Part shown: positions 28,501-43,500 of the stretch, piece by piece | Position numbering within the stretch: the stretch's first letter is position 1 | How the letters are laid out: each line of letters begins with the position of its first letter | DNA from: Casuarius casuarius | Taxonomy: Eukaryota; Chordata; Aves; Casuariiformes; Casuariidae | Reading direction: 5' to 3' | NCBI GenBank assembly: GCA_003342895.1 | Contig: PTFA01000229.1 | Span: 1,473,446 to 1,537,445, forward strand | Length of the DNA stretch: 64,000 bases | Notes under the pieces: model-generated | What the model saw: the letters and a program-made list of their open reading frames with translations, nothing else | Told to the model about the DNA's origin: nothing | The model's database searches: none | Program-made: the position numbers and the translations under genes

Positions 28501-31500
28501 TCAAGAAATCATTTCCTACCTTTTAGAGAACAGAACACCACGACTCTGATCTATTTAAACGATTTCATAAGGTTTCAGTAACAGCTGGCATGTCTACTTT
28601 TAAGCCTTTTCATATATCCATTTCCAAATCAGTGAAAACACACTCACTACCAAAATCAGATCATATTCAACATTTATTCCATATGCTACTAGATATAAAG
28701 CAGCAGTATATACGCCTTCTTATTTTTGTTTCATTTAAAGAGAGGTCAATGCTTTAATCTTTGAAGGTAAACATAACTTCAGGAATTCATAGCAGCAGGA
28801 ATGTGTGACTGCATTAAACCATTTACATTACTTTGCCTTAAAACAGTTTCACACCATCTGTTTTAAAAGTGACAGCAAAGGCATTCAGAGCCTGTATTTC
28901 AGCTGTCCTTATCATCAGAAATAGCTGAAATACCTCTGCATTCCTCACAGCATCCAATAGCACTTTCTTGTTCACTGCATTACACATTTGCTTTAAAAGT
29001 CTTCTTTTAAGAACTGATTTCCTCACATGTTTACTTCATGAAGTCATTCATAACTCTGCAGAGAGCAAAAATGCTATCTGATGAGAAGTTAACAGTCAGT
29101 TCACACTGGTTCAAATGACTGCACAAAGAGGAACAGTGACATGTCAGGACCAACGATCTTAAAAAACTGAACAAAAGCCCTCCTCAAGTCGATGCTGAAA
29201 ATAACCCAAGACTTCTGACGGCCTCAGCACTGTACAGAATGTAAACCCAGTCTGTTCCTCATAAAATGCTTCCCAGCATGCAATATGCGTAATCCCTTTA
29301 AGCAACAATTACAGTTAAACAATGCAAGCTGTCCCATCGGCACAGCAAAGATGTGCTCTACTGCGGATTAGGAGAGCCCATTAGAAGATGAACTCGGCTT
29401 TCAGACAAGCGCCCTGCAAGGGCTGAACACAGTCCAGAAAGGATAAAGACAGTTACTGAGACTCAGATGTGGAAAAAAAAGAGGCAGCTACCCTGTGCAA
29501 GACCATACACGGAGAACCCTGGAAGAAAGATCCATGTTGCTGCTTTCAGAGACGATGAATACTAGAAGAAACAACTTTAAAGACTCTGGATTAGAGAAAT
29601 AAATCTGTAGATTGCCAAGAAAAAGGAGGAAGAAAAACCATGGAGAGAAACAAAACACCGTCACTGATATAAAAAACAATTCAACATAGGTATGTGACCG
29701 GCAAGAATAAAAATACTCTGAAGGAACTTATCTCCATTTACTGACTTTATATTCTAATGAATTAGCAATCAGAGGTTTGATAAGCTACAGATGCACTTTT
29801 AATTACAGTATCATTGTGAACAATTGACTCAAGAACACTGTAAATTATCAAATATTCTAACCACATAGTATAAAAGCAAAACTCATTATGAAAGTTGCTC
29901 TTGCTTTTTATGCCTAAAATACTGTAGGGTAATGCATTTACTTTGCGTAACCACTCTTTAAATAGCTCTGAAGCAGTAACAATTAACCTCTTTGTAGCAG
30001 ACTGCTCAGCACAATTTTAACATTGCAAATAATCTCACAGCAGCTCACCTGACTATGCAAAACACAGCCCAACTTTGAACCTTCCAGCTGCCTCTCTCTT
30101 CAGTGCGGACCTCTACCCCAAAACGCGGACCTCTCTACTCAGGGCAGACCAGCACTACCCCAAAACAAAACTGCATCTTATCTGGTAGCAAACGTGGGTG
30201 CAGATGGGGCTGTGACAGCATGATGCCTTTACATCTAATAACGCTGCTGCCACATAGGAACACTGAGCCTTTTCACTGCCACAACCAAGATTTGTCATCC
30301 ATAAAACCCATCCTCCTCGTTACCTTGGGAGTTGACGACGGGAGAGAGAGGCTATAGTTGAGCTCATCGCTGCAGGCGCTGCCGCGCAGTGCTAGCATGG
30401 ACGCCTGGAAGGTGCTGTCATGGTCCGGGGAGTACTGCGAGTCGAAGGTGGACTCGTCCGCTAGATCTGCCTCGCTGGAGTCCACCTAACAACAACAGCA
30501 ATTTAATCAGCCGGGATCTCTCTTACCTCCGCACCACATAAGCCCTGAACACATGCACCTCAGCCGCTACATACTGACCGGCACTTCGCTTCATTTTTTT
30601 TTTCCCCTCCCCAGGCTTTACAATGGAATTTTACATGCGCTGCACAGTACGCAAAATTTCTGCCTCTCATTGCAATTCTTGTTACTCCAATTTTAGAGGT
30701 TGCAGGGAACACGTGAAACGAAGTTGGAGTCTGAACTGAAATGTATTTTAGAGTTGACAGGCTAATGGCTATTATTAGAAGTATGAGGTGTTAGGAAAAT
30801 TCTGTCACACTCCCTGTGGTCAATATTGGTTCTTGTTTAGGGATTTTCTTCTTTTTCTTTTCTTTTACAAGAATTAATGATGTAACAATAAAAAGCTTCA
30901 CTTAAATGACACATTTCAGGACTGTTCCCCACCCACCCAACTTCATAGGTTTGGTAGCTTTTAAAAGCACACAAAAACTAATCCTCCGGAAAGCGCAATA
31001 CTTTCCAAAACATTTATAAGAAACATTTATGACATACATGGTTTTATACTTTCATTTCCAAAACGTTCAATAACAAGAAGATTAGTATGGACTGTTCTAC
31101 TGTCTTACAAAAAGAAATGAAATTTTAAAAAGTGCTCCAGACGCAGACAGTATTCTTCAATCTTTTTGCTCTCTTTCCTCAAATTAAGTAATTTTTTTTG
31201 AAGATTTCCATTTTTTCAAGTACTAGAGCAAAATTCAGTCCTAAAACAACTTCACGGTGCTTCACATACCATACTTTGATTCTATTTTCATCTCCTCTGA
31301 TAGAGTTCAAGAAAGCAATGTATGCTAATATAAAACAGCTCAGTGATCACAGAATCATGACCGTACTGGAAACCCTTGGGAGGAAGCTAAGGGCACCCAG
31401 CCAGTAATCTGCAGAGATGAGATCAGAGATGTGCCATGTTTTTTAGGCTTTACGGTTAATCATATTATGAAATCATCATGGCAGATTCACAACAGCAATA

Positions 31501-34500
31501 GCAATAATCTCCAGTGACACCAGAAGATACATTCTTTTCTGGAGGGTAAACATGATCCTTTTTTGTTTGTTTGTCTCAACCCCAAAAAACAAGCATCTAA
31601 TTCACAGTACTCCTTTGAAGTAATTTACTCCCAGTCCATCTTCTGGAAAATATATATTAATGCTAAGGGAGCCTGGAACTAAAAAAAGATTGTGCAAAAA
31701 GAGGAAAGATCTTTAGAATATGAGTGCAGATTTATCAATGAAAAATAATTCTTTGTGAGTCCACCCTACAAGCCCATCCCCAGCTGTGTAACTGCTCATT
31801 CGCTTTCACGTTTTGCCCATTAAGTTAGACAGCCAGTTTTGACAACTTCAACCATATTGTTACCTGCCATACATTTTCACTATCCTTCAGCATTATTTTA
31901 AAAATATTTGTTACACACAGAAGTCAATTTTTATGTCCTTACGTTTTATCTGACCTCTTCCACATATTTTAAATTAAAGTGTATTTCTGATAACCTGTTT
32001 TCTTCGTATTTCTTCTCAATGAATGGAAGAAGTTAAATCCTGTTATTTTGAAATAACTAGTAGTCTAACTATTGTATCAATAAACCAAACCAAGGAAGAG
32101 AAGACAGGCAGTCTTCTTTAAAAGCACATTGTTAAAAAGAGGTTGTCATTTGCTAATATGTCAAAAGAAAACAAACATACTAGAATCAGTAATTCAGAGA
32201 TTTTTCCATGAGGAAGGATCCATTTAACTTTTTTTTCTTGTTTAGTTTGGATGTTTTTTTATATATTAAATTCTACTGTTCAGTAGAATCTGCTTCCCTA
32301 CTCATGCCCCAACAAAATGGAGACATAGTAAGCTCCAATATCAGACCCAGATCAGTATGAATAACCAGGAAAACATAAACACTTTTTTTTTTCTGTAGAG
32401 TCCTATTTCCTTTGTCTTTTTTATCTGAATTACTACTGGTAACTTCTGGGCTATATAAGGCACTGAATACTCAGTTAAGTTGTATTCTTTGTACAAGTGA
32501 ACACCCTTTAATTTTGTAAATCTCGTAATCACTGATTGATGCTGAAGTCTAAAGAATACGGCTAGGATGAAGTGTTGGCAACGTCTGAAGATAGACAGCA
32601 TTCCTCATAAGCCTGGTTTACGTGCAAAAAGAGAGTTCCAAAAACTTTTCAGGGTATCTGGGAAAGTAGAAAGAGGTAAGTTATGAAATATAGGTGGAGA
32701 TATATTTATAAAATAAGTGCATGAACATTTCTCTAAACAAGGTGAGATTTTCAAAGGGACACTCAATGGATGCAAGCAGAAGTGGGTGGCCATGCGCTTT
32801 TGAAAATCTCGGCAAAATATCTCCTTGTTTTCCAGCAACTAAAATATCACAGGCCAGACCCACAGCTCATGCGAACAGCCAAAATCTCCAGATGCCAGTT
32901 TCCACCGCGTGGGGACCCATCCCAGCTATGGTGGAGGAAGAGCGAGTGTATTGACAGTTAACGCCAAAAAGTAAGCATGAACAGTGACAAAGCAACCCCT
33001 TTTCATTACAAAACGCAAGGACTTAACGAAATCTTTGGTAAGTTGGGCCACTAACCAGAGCCAGCTCAGCACGGAAGAGGGCTGCATCAGCTGGGCCCTC
33101 CTCCTCAAGTGACTGGGCAGTGCGGAAAAAGCAATCTTCCTTAGCAGAGACATAGCCCTCTTCTGGTGACAGCTGCAGAGAGAACGAAGCTCTGAGTTGG
33201 ATGAGTGGCCAGGAGAGAGGACGTGCAGAGCGCGTTACGTGGGGGAGTTCAGAGAGGCAAATGAATACCAAATGCAGCAAAGAATTCATCTCAGTCACAA
33301 TCACAGTGTTGGGTAAGTAAACAGGCTTTGCTTTTGTGTCTTTTTTTTTCAATTTACCTGAATTGATTCAGCTTCACAATGTTGTTTCATATGCACAAGT
33401 AATAAAAAACATGTATGCAGCTATACCACAGTACCCATAGCTTAGTCTAAATTCACTTTAGATTTCTGGTCTTATTATTAAACATTTTCTCAAAATGCTC
33501 TCAGAGCTTCCACCAGGAACAGAGCCCAACAGTACAGGCCTCGCTAGCCACCAAATAATCATGTTAACAGGTAGGCAGACTGCATCCACTGCCTGTACTA
33601 AGACTGTAACTGCTGGGAGGAGCAGCAACAAAAGGATAAAACATACTTATCACTGAAAACCAGCATCTTTTCCCCCCCATAATCTGATTTTAGGTATGTT
33701 TGTCCAGTATTTCAAAAAAACCCAGGATTACTCAAAATGTTTAAATAATTAGCAAGTCTAACATGTGAAACATTAACATCCAATACTGAAGCTTTACATA
33801 ATGGTGGAAACAGCAATGGAACAACCACACAAGTCCTCCTCTGAGCTGAGATTTTCTTAAGCATGAAAATATTGATTTTCAAGGCATGTTAGTGCGCAAC
33901 ATAGTCTCCACCACAAAAAAAAATTTCTCAAAGCAAGCTAAAAAGATGCCCTGTTACAGAGAAAAGGGGAGAAAAATTCCTAGTAACTTAAAAATCACCC
34001 ATTCCTTTCCACTCCACGCACAGAAAACCACTAAGAAACAAAATCTGAAATCTGCATCCACAGGGGCTGCAAGATACACATTTCGTAAGAGGCAAAAGCA
34101 AACCCAAAACACATCATCTGGGCTTCCAAAAACAGTGAGCCAAATCTTCTTTGCTTATATAAACTGGTGCCATTCCACTGATTTAAATGTAACACACTAG
34201 CACCCCCAGTCCACACTTTGACTTTACTCTGCATAATTCAGGATAATAGTCAAGAGGGCTGCACTGGGTTTTTTTCATCTCTTCCTCTGAGATGTCAGCG
34301 AGGAAATGAACTCGGTTCAGGAAGCCCTGGAGTCTTTCTTTAATTTTATCCCTATGTAATCTTGAAATAGCTTTTTCCATCCTGGGCAATCCTCTAAATT
34401 CTCCTTTATTTTTAAATTATGGCACTTATATTTTCAAAAGTATGTGAAGACTTACTTAGACATCGCGCAAATGAGGATTCTTAGCTGTCCCAAGCAGAGA

Positions 34501-37500
34501 GAGTGAACTACTAAAAGATAACTGCAGGGATGTGGAACTGCACAGCATCCTTGCAGACACACTACCTAGTAATTCTAATTGTTAGATATCATCTTCTAAA
34601 ATCAAGCCCAGCATTATTTATGGACATATCAAAATAACCAGTAGACCCCATGGTATCTGAGCTGAAAGTTACTTAGCATTCGTCTAATATAAAATGTGCA
34701 GTCTGAATACAAAAACTTCCCATGTGCTACACCTACAGCAGACCAGACTTTGCAAAGCAGACTTTGCAAATTCCAGACAAACAACATAAAATTGACTTCA
34801 TGCCACCATCTTAAACGTTTCAAGATTTTGTGAAGGTTGCAAAATTATGCCTGGCAGCCTGCAGCCCTGAACGACTGTGTTGATTGCAAGATACTTTGCT
34901 GTCTTCTCAGCTACAATCCCTGATCTAGAAGACAAGCATGCTAGGTCCTGGAATCACTACGGTGTTCATATGCTACGCAGGCCCCTGCTATATGCAAGGA
35001 GGTACAGGAATCTGGCTAAGATAGTTTTACGGATGCTTTGAGCCATCCAACCACACCCCAAAGCATGCAAAGTGTACGTGGAAGTCAGAACCACTATATA
35101 CCAGCCTAAAGGATACGAAAAGTACCCATCTAATTCCCAAATCCTTACAGGCAATGGTTTGGCAACTCCTATTTTAACTGTTCCTGCTGGGGCTCCTTTC
35201 AGCGCCTGCACCGCTTCTTCCAGGCTGCCGTTTTCCAAGTTGGTATCATTGACAAACATGAGCCGATCTCCGGGAAGAAGTCTGCCATCCTGCTCAGCCA
35301 CACCACCAGGAACTAAGGAGCGAATTACAATCACAGTGTTTGCTGGGTCCACGGGATCCTAATCAGACGAAAGAAGAAAAGCATTCCATTTTATTTATTC
35401 TTTTACGTCTTCAGAGGGCAATTTCTATGCATTAACTTTTAAGAATCGAAATCAGTTCCTGCTCCAGATGAAGCCTCAGCAGGTACTTACCCTCCTGTCC
35501 ATACATTTAGGCTTGCCCCTACTTTCAGGCCTTAAATGTGAAAATTATTACCAGGTGATGCTCCACCTCCAGCATAAAATTCTGCCAAACTACAGAGTGC
35601 ACTTTTTACTGTAATAAATAATTACACACCAGAAATTCAAGTATTTCTGCCATAAGGAAAACTTCACAGACTTAAGCCTCCCCTGTACTCAGCTGTCAGA
35701 ACAAAGGGCTTATTTTCAAAAGCCGTCTTGTACCTCATGGCACCAGATCTCACTCAGTTGAGAAAGTACTTTATAAGAGAAAAGTCCTTGTGCATGCAAC
35801 AGAGATAGGAATATACCAGAACAGCACTCTCCAATCAACAAGACACAACAAAGTGAAGTTTGCTTTTAAAAAGAAAACTGCTTTATAGTCCCCACTCTCC
35901 AATACACTGAGTTTGATAAACGTGCTACCATCAAATACTTAAGAACTGGAACACACAGTTCTGTTGTAGCAACTATCACAGGTGAATACCTCTGCATAAT
36001 TCTTACAGAATTATATTCATAAAGAACAAAGATACATGTTAACGCTACCAACACATTCAATTCGCTTGTGTGCACGCACATTAAATAATTAAAAAAAAAA
36101 AAAAGAATAAGAAATGTAACATAGTATCAGCTTTTCTGATACCAAAAAGAAGAGCAAAGCAAACATTTACAAATTGGCATGCAACTGTAACAAGTTTCCA
36201 TGCCAAGATGTACAACTGAAAAGAGGCATACCATAAAATCAGCATCCAAAAATACAGGAATAAGACACTGTTCCAAGCTAATCTGAGAGAAAGGGGGAGA
36301 GGGAAGGAAAGAGACTAAGAAGCTTCTTGACAGCTCATGGCAATTAATGCAATAAGGAAACTGCCATAGAGCGATAAAACAATTTACAAGTTGAACCACA
36401 ACCAGAATTGCTGAAGATATTACTTGGGACTGAACACTTTTCCTCACTATTTCACCAACAAGTATTTACATGGTCATTTGAAATGACACTGCGTGACACC
36501 TTCTTTGGAAAAAATCACCTCTGTAGTGTACATGATAGTCTTTCCTAGGGTAAAGAGTGATATGAACAGGCCTGCCACTGCATAAAACATGAGGAATGCG
36601 TTAATATGAACACAGTCCACAACTTCAGTCACTATTCATTGAAAATTGATTAAAAATTCAAAAGAAATAGCAAAGCACAAATACAGAATGTATATGTACT
36701 GTAAATCTAGTTTATTGTTCACAATCTCAGATAAAAGAATAAATTTCACTGACAAACTGAAAGGCTTTAACCACATCACAGAGGAAAGAATGCTGAATAA
36801 ATAAATCACAAACATGAAATCCCAAATCCCAAATAGAGATAAGTAAGTTTCAGAAAGATTCCTAGAACTGTAGGATATAATCAATCTAATTTAATAATTT
36901 AAGGCACTTCCCACAGCTCTTCACTATTTTCATCCATAAAGGAAATGCAGTACCTGACCACACAAGCAATCCTAGTTTGTTTCAACACTTAATAAGAGAC
37001 AGAAGGTTGAGGTTGAAAAATATGCCTTACTTTGGCTGACATGGACTGGAAATACTCAGGCTCAGCTATAGTGTCTCAATTCAGAGCACCAAAAGTAACA
37101 CATTAAACTGTAATCACTGCTGCATAGAACAGATATTTGACTACGCCTCTTATCATCAGATTTTGTGCTCATTACTAAACCTCCCTGCTTTGCATATACC
37201 TTTATCAGTTTTCAAATGCAAAATACCACTAGGGCACAGAGTAATTCTAAGCAGTGCCCTGTGGGCATAATTTCCATCTGCAAGCGAACTCTGGATGCAA
37301 ATAGGAACATGCTTTTAAGGACAAGATACAATGGAGAACTGGGTAATTAACACTGGGTAATTTGGCACCACCAAACACTGGAGCAGAAGCCTACACTGAC
37401 CATGGCAAGAAATTATTTGACTTTGGAAAAAATACTCACTGAGACAATAGGAAACAGAGAAAAACCTCCAGTCTACTCTCTCTCTAAAATTCATGAGCCT

Positions 37501-40500
37501 GTCTTGAATGAAGTAGTGTTTGCTCTTGAATCTCGACACCCAGGCAGCAGGCAGGTACTGAGCTGCCCCAACATCTGGACACACCAAGAATCACAGACTT
37601 GGAGGCCAAGAGTTTTGAAGTCAAACGCAAAATGAACTGGAGCATTCGGGCATGTCCTGGTTAGACAGCGGCTAAGCAAGGGATTTCAGAATTGCAGTTC
37701 TGGATTTTAGTAAATCCTGCTTTAACTACCTAAGTCCTTTATTGGATCTAGCTCTAAGCACTCAACTGCAGGTACAAAATATATGGCTAGATGCCTGAAT
37801 ATACTAAGTTGTGTGCATCACTCACTGCTCCTGAGGCACCAGAAGATGAGGTTTCTAAAGATATCGTATACTACTATTTTTCTGGATTAATATGATAGAA
37901 TCTATAGTCTTAATATAGTAAGAGGAATAAGTAACACAGCTAATGGAGTGCCTGCTAATAGTGACATCCATGTAGCTTTATCTAGTTTACATTAACATTT
38001 ACAATTAAAAAACATATTTAGACCACATAATGAGATCCAAACAAGGCAAAGTATTGTGTTCTCTGCTCAGAGGAAGGAATATAGAAGTTACCTGGTAGTC
38101 TAATATGCTAAATCCAAGTCCCATATTCCCTTTTTCCAGCTCAATGTGCTGTACTTCTGTTTCCCACATTGCCAAGGAAGAGCTCTGCACGTCTTCCATA
38201 TTCTGATCCTCATCAGCGATTTCCAAAGCTCTTCCCTCTGTGTCCGAGGAACCGATGAATCCAAGATCTACGTGAGCCTGGAAAAAAGAGAGAATATCCA
38301 CCAACTGCATATACACAAACGTTCATGAATTAGCAGAGACTAAACTCTGTTCACCAAAGCAAGATAAAAAACTAACTGATGTTTCCCTAAACATAGAGAA
38401 AGTGTAAGCACTCAGTATAGGTAACAAACATGTCTGACAGATCTAACACAGAAATCATGTATCGTTGTAAAAAGACCTATGCTGTAAATATATTAAGGCA
38501 CTCATTGGCACGAATATTTACAAAATGGAATTTCTGTCAAACTAATCACTTTAGAAAACTCTCATTAATATTTTTATCTAAATACAAAGGCAATACCTGT
38601 TACTAAATCATATATTAAAAAAATAGGTCTTTATCTTAAAATACTACTACTGACAGGAGTCAAAACATTAAAAAAACCCACACAAACACACACACAGGCA
38701 CATATACATATGTATATATGTTTTTCTACTCCCTTCATTTCATAAAAAGCCTAACAACAAGCCAAACTTTGTGCCTTGCCCCTTTCTACATGTTCAGCAC
38801 ACCAAGGCTGCCCAGAGCTTTGAAGTTATAAATGAAAAAATACATATGTCAGAGAGCCTACACTGAGATCTACAAAAAATAAAACCAGAAAGCTAAGTTC
38901 AAAATTGGATTAAATACATTCAGTCTCTAAAAAACTCATAGTTCAATTTGCTATACTGACACAGCCCACCTGCAGAACAGACTTTAGGTACTTGGGTAGA
39001 TATTCTTGGATTCCAGATTTTTTTTTTTTTTTTTGCCCATGGCTTACCAGTATCTATAGCTTCTGGTTGTCTTAAATTAGTGTCAGTGAATATAATTTGT
39101 CTTTTTCTATTTATTTGATTCCAAATCCCAAAATACTAAAAGGTCCTTCTAATCTTCTACATTAACTTTGTATGTTTTGCTCAAGGAAACATTTCTCTTA
39201 ATAATTTTAAAACAAAATACCTTTTCTGTGAGTTGAACCTCAGAGAGACTCAGATTGTCCAGTACTTCTGGGTGACTGATAGGGCAAGCTACCGGACGGC
39301 AGCACACCATTGTCACCTTAATAGGCAGTTCTTTCAAGATGTTGACCACATCCTTGTGATTTTCTCCAAGCAAGGAGATCTCATTTACCTCAAGAAACAA
39401 AGAATAAACAATGTTTAGTAGAAGTATAATGAAAAATAATTAAAAAGTTTAAAAAATATTATTAATAGAAAATGTCAATGGTTCCATCAAATTTTTTTTT
39501 TAGCAGAGTTGGCACCTAAACAAGTTTTGAGCTGAATGGATAAATCCCATAACTGCCTGCCTCAACTTTACAAAAACCATGAATGCTGGCACTTCTTAGG
39601 CAAGAATCCCCAGGTACAATATGGAAGACATGAATATGAAAGAGAGTGGAATAAAATAAGGAACGTTATCACATTTATGTGGAAATTGGAATATTAAGCA
39701 TGAAAACAGATGGATCATTTTGATTTCCTGTATTTGTGGGAAGGCAATTCACATTTTAATTCTAAGAAAATGGTTTAGAAGATAGTTGTTTACTCTTGTC
39801 ATGGGGTAGAGATATTTCTATTAAGTCTTAATTCTTTTGTTAAGTATTCTTTTCTGGTAACCTTGAATTATATCTCTGAAAAATCAGCTATTAGCTGAGA
39901 GATGCATGTCATATTTATTTACATAAATAAATATGCAGAAGAATGCATACGAAGTGATTGCTCAAACACTTCTCGTTAGGGCTGATATGCAATAAGATAA
40001 GCTACATTCCCAAGTTATAACCTGTGAAAAGCAAGTCATTTCACAAGAATCTTACTGAAAGCAGACTAAGATAAAGTCGGAATTTTTTCTTACTTCTAGC
40101 AGCTCATCGCCACTAAACAGCTTGCCACTTCGTCCAACTGGCCCCTCTGGTAAGATAGATCTGATGAAATGATGTCCCACTGTAGCTTCAAGGCTTATCC
40201 CTAACCCACTGCTTTCACTGAATTTGTTAACTACAACCACCTAAAAGAAGAGAAAGAAAAAGTTACTTTTGACATATTTAAAGCCATATTTGTTACATTC
40301 CACTTCAATCCAGCTACAATGAAGTGAATATTTCAGAAGTGAGAAACTAGAAATACAGTCATGTGCAATGCAACCTTTCAGGCTGCAAAAAACATTCAAA
40401 AGTATCAGTTTGGGTTTTATATTTTGCAACAACACTAAGGGAAATAACAACAGTAGCTCAAAAGAAATCTTCCAGTTTTAACTTCCCAGTAAGATGAAAA

Positions 40501-43500
40501 GCACTGAGAGGGAAATACAAATACTGCATAAAAATTAAGATGTACAGGCCATACTCAGTGAAAGTTATGCAAACACAAAATAGTAGACTATTCTGGAAAG
40601 AAAACTACTACTACAGATTCACAGTATTGCTCACCAAGGGACCAAAAAAACAAATTTGGAGTAACGTGCCTATGTTGCCCCATGTGTGCAGATAAAAAGT
40701 GAGCAAGACAGATCTATTTTTTCATCTGTCTTTTTGTGGTGCTTCAGACTCTGAGGCAAGAACAACCAAAAAGTCCTTGAAGTGCAGAAACTGAAACAAA
40801 ATCTCATCCAGTATGATCTCTGCAAGATGAGGAAGGTGCTACGTGCACTCAAATTTGAATTTGTGTAAAAATACTTGGATCAAGGGACAGTCAGGTAAAA
40901 ACTGTAACTTTCATCACAATAAATGCATTACTTCAGCATATGCAAGGGGAAACTGTATGCGACAACCACATATGAGAACAAACTTTTGTAGAGAATACAG
41001 TCTGGGGCAAATATGTTTGAAATAAAGTCCTAAACTCAGATATTGGGATTTTAATTGTAGTTACAGTAAGTGTCCTATGTGTTATTCAGATCACTAGGTC
41101 AAGTGGGGAATTCATTCAGTCTATACGGTGGGTAGGAGGTTTCAGACACTAGCTTGAAATTCTAGCTAATCAAGTGAGTCTTGATGTTCATCTCAAAAAT
41201 TTATTTTTCCCTAATACACATTTACCCCCCAGGCAGGTACAAAACAGCTATCAGTACTCAAAGACATATCAACCTTTGAAGTCTGTGATTATTTTTCCAG
41301 AGTCACTGCAGAAAAATATATATCTATATTCAAAATTTATAACTGAAATAAAATCATCTCAGCAGATTAAGGAGCATATGAATGCATTGTATATATAAAG
41401 ACACAAATACCATGCACATTATACGTATCTATATGTAACCACTATAATAGATGGATCAGAGGTATTTAGTAATAATAATAAAAGTTTACTTACCACTATC
41501 TCATAATTTGAACCCATAATTCTCTGCCATTTAGTCTTCAGAGCTACCTCTTCTGCAGTAGTTAACTGGAAATCTAAAAGTTATGTCTGAAATTACTATG
41601 ATGAAAACTAAACACTTGTCTATTATTATCACTGGAAAAGTAAGTGGGTCACGCAGGACTTCAGAATCATTCCATGATACCAGCACCCTCCTAGGCGTGT
41701 GTAAAAACTTGACATGTTTTGCCTCACCAAGTTTAGATTAACCGGAAGAAAAACTTTCAAAAAGATGAGGTAATGACGTTTTGTCCCCCTTCAGCTCATA
41801 AGTTCCACTTGCACTCAACAAAACCACTTACTGACCATACTAGATTCAGCATACCGATTTGCAACAAATTACACCAACAAATTATGCCGTTTGTGTGTTC
41901 TGCTGCCAATATTCTCCACCCTTCAAGTTGCACTTCTAAGACCCAAGCAGCCGAGGAGGGGCAGGGACCCCACCTCCTACACGCCGCGGGGTGTCGAGAG
42001 CCACAGGCTGCCCACGTGGCCCTGCTCTAACACTGAACCTGTGCTGGGCATAAGCCATGGCCAAAATTTCTACTCAGCTCTTGTATCTTCAAAACCGTTT
42101 CCTACTTTACACCTCCCAGTTAGCCTGTTAAGGGCTGGAAGTCAAACAGCATTAAATCAACCTCCAGCCCCCAAAACTAACTATATTTTTTCAAAGGACA
42201 AATACCTAAGTTAGCCTCAGTCTTTAATAACTTTCATGCAACCTTACCAAGAGAACGGGCACAAAACGAATGAAAAAGTTACATGCCCCAGGCATCTGTT
42301 AAACCAGGCTGTATGTGGGCTGCCCAGACGGACTTCGTGGGCTAGCTGAAATATCAACAGCCATGACACTGCATATGGTTCCTTTCAGACAGACCCTGAA
42401 TATATGTGGACAAGCTTTTACGGAGTGTCCAAGTGAAAAAAATAGAAAGAATCAAACAAACTGTTCTCAAAACTGTGAGAATGACTGGCAAAGATTTTCC
42501 TGAAACTGTAGGGCCCTAGAGGGCAGTGAGGGAATGCAAGTCCCAGCTCTTTTCTTCTTTTTTTTCCATTAGATTCACATCCGCACACACAGGTACAAAG
42601 AGAGGTAATTCTAATAGTTGAAATAGCAATGAAATGCTTATTGGAAGAGAAGCTGAGAAGAAAATGAATGATGCTGTGAGAAATACAACGACAAGCAAGA
42701 AAGCAAACTGCAGCAACTCTTAACTTGATTGAAAGCCTATCTACAAGCTCAAACTACAGAGAAATCATCTTCTACTCCTCATTTTTCTCCTCATTCAAAT
42801 GGCTTAGATTTTATGATAGGAAACAGAAAAACAGTATTTGAGTGGAATACCTAATAAACACAGCAGATATAACAGAAACATAATTATTTAAGTTACAAGG
42901 ACCGTGCTGCTCATACAGGAAATATCAAACTCTTCAAATCTGAATGCTCATCGCAGGCAAAGGCTAGGATCTTCATACAAACATACAAACAGGTAAGTTC
43001 CCAACTCATACTGATCTCAGTTAAAAATGAAAGTGGCTAATAGCCCTATAAAGTGTTTTAAACCTAGTCATTGCTCTCAAACTTGATTAAAAATAAAGCC
43101 AGCTGCTTAGATGCTGTGTGGCATTCAAATGTGACAGTACTTCCCCAAAACCAGAATACCTGGCAGCGTCTGAAGGGAAGCTCTTAAAAAGAAATTCTTC
43201 AGCTCTCTAGAATAATGGAAGCAGAAGTTATGAAAACATACATAGAAGAGATACATGCTACAGAACTCATGTAGGTGATGTTTTTCAGCTCTCCTCTACC
43301 TCCAGAAGCAAGAAAACGTTATGACAGACATCAAGTGCTCTCTCGATTTGGAAAATGCATCACCAGATAGGACTTCCGAAACATAGCACTGTGCCTGAGA
43401 GCTTAAGAAGGAAAGGAAATACCTGTTGGAAAATACGAATTTCTGTAAAGAAAATGAGAAAGTCGGACCATAACAGTGAGTCACGAGCAAACAAATTTCT

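Noticed and set aside
30050..30088. Candidate 39-nt exon encoding [13 protein letters not shown] before e17
   Set aside because: The donor (CAG|gtgagc) is good, but the acceptor is purine-rich and there is no similarity to MPDZ. e17 alone accounts for the human linker length.
41553..41566. Alternative acceptor gatttccag|TTA for e10
   Set aside because: It would add LTTA-type residues but puts the exon out of phase with both e8 and e9.
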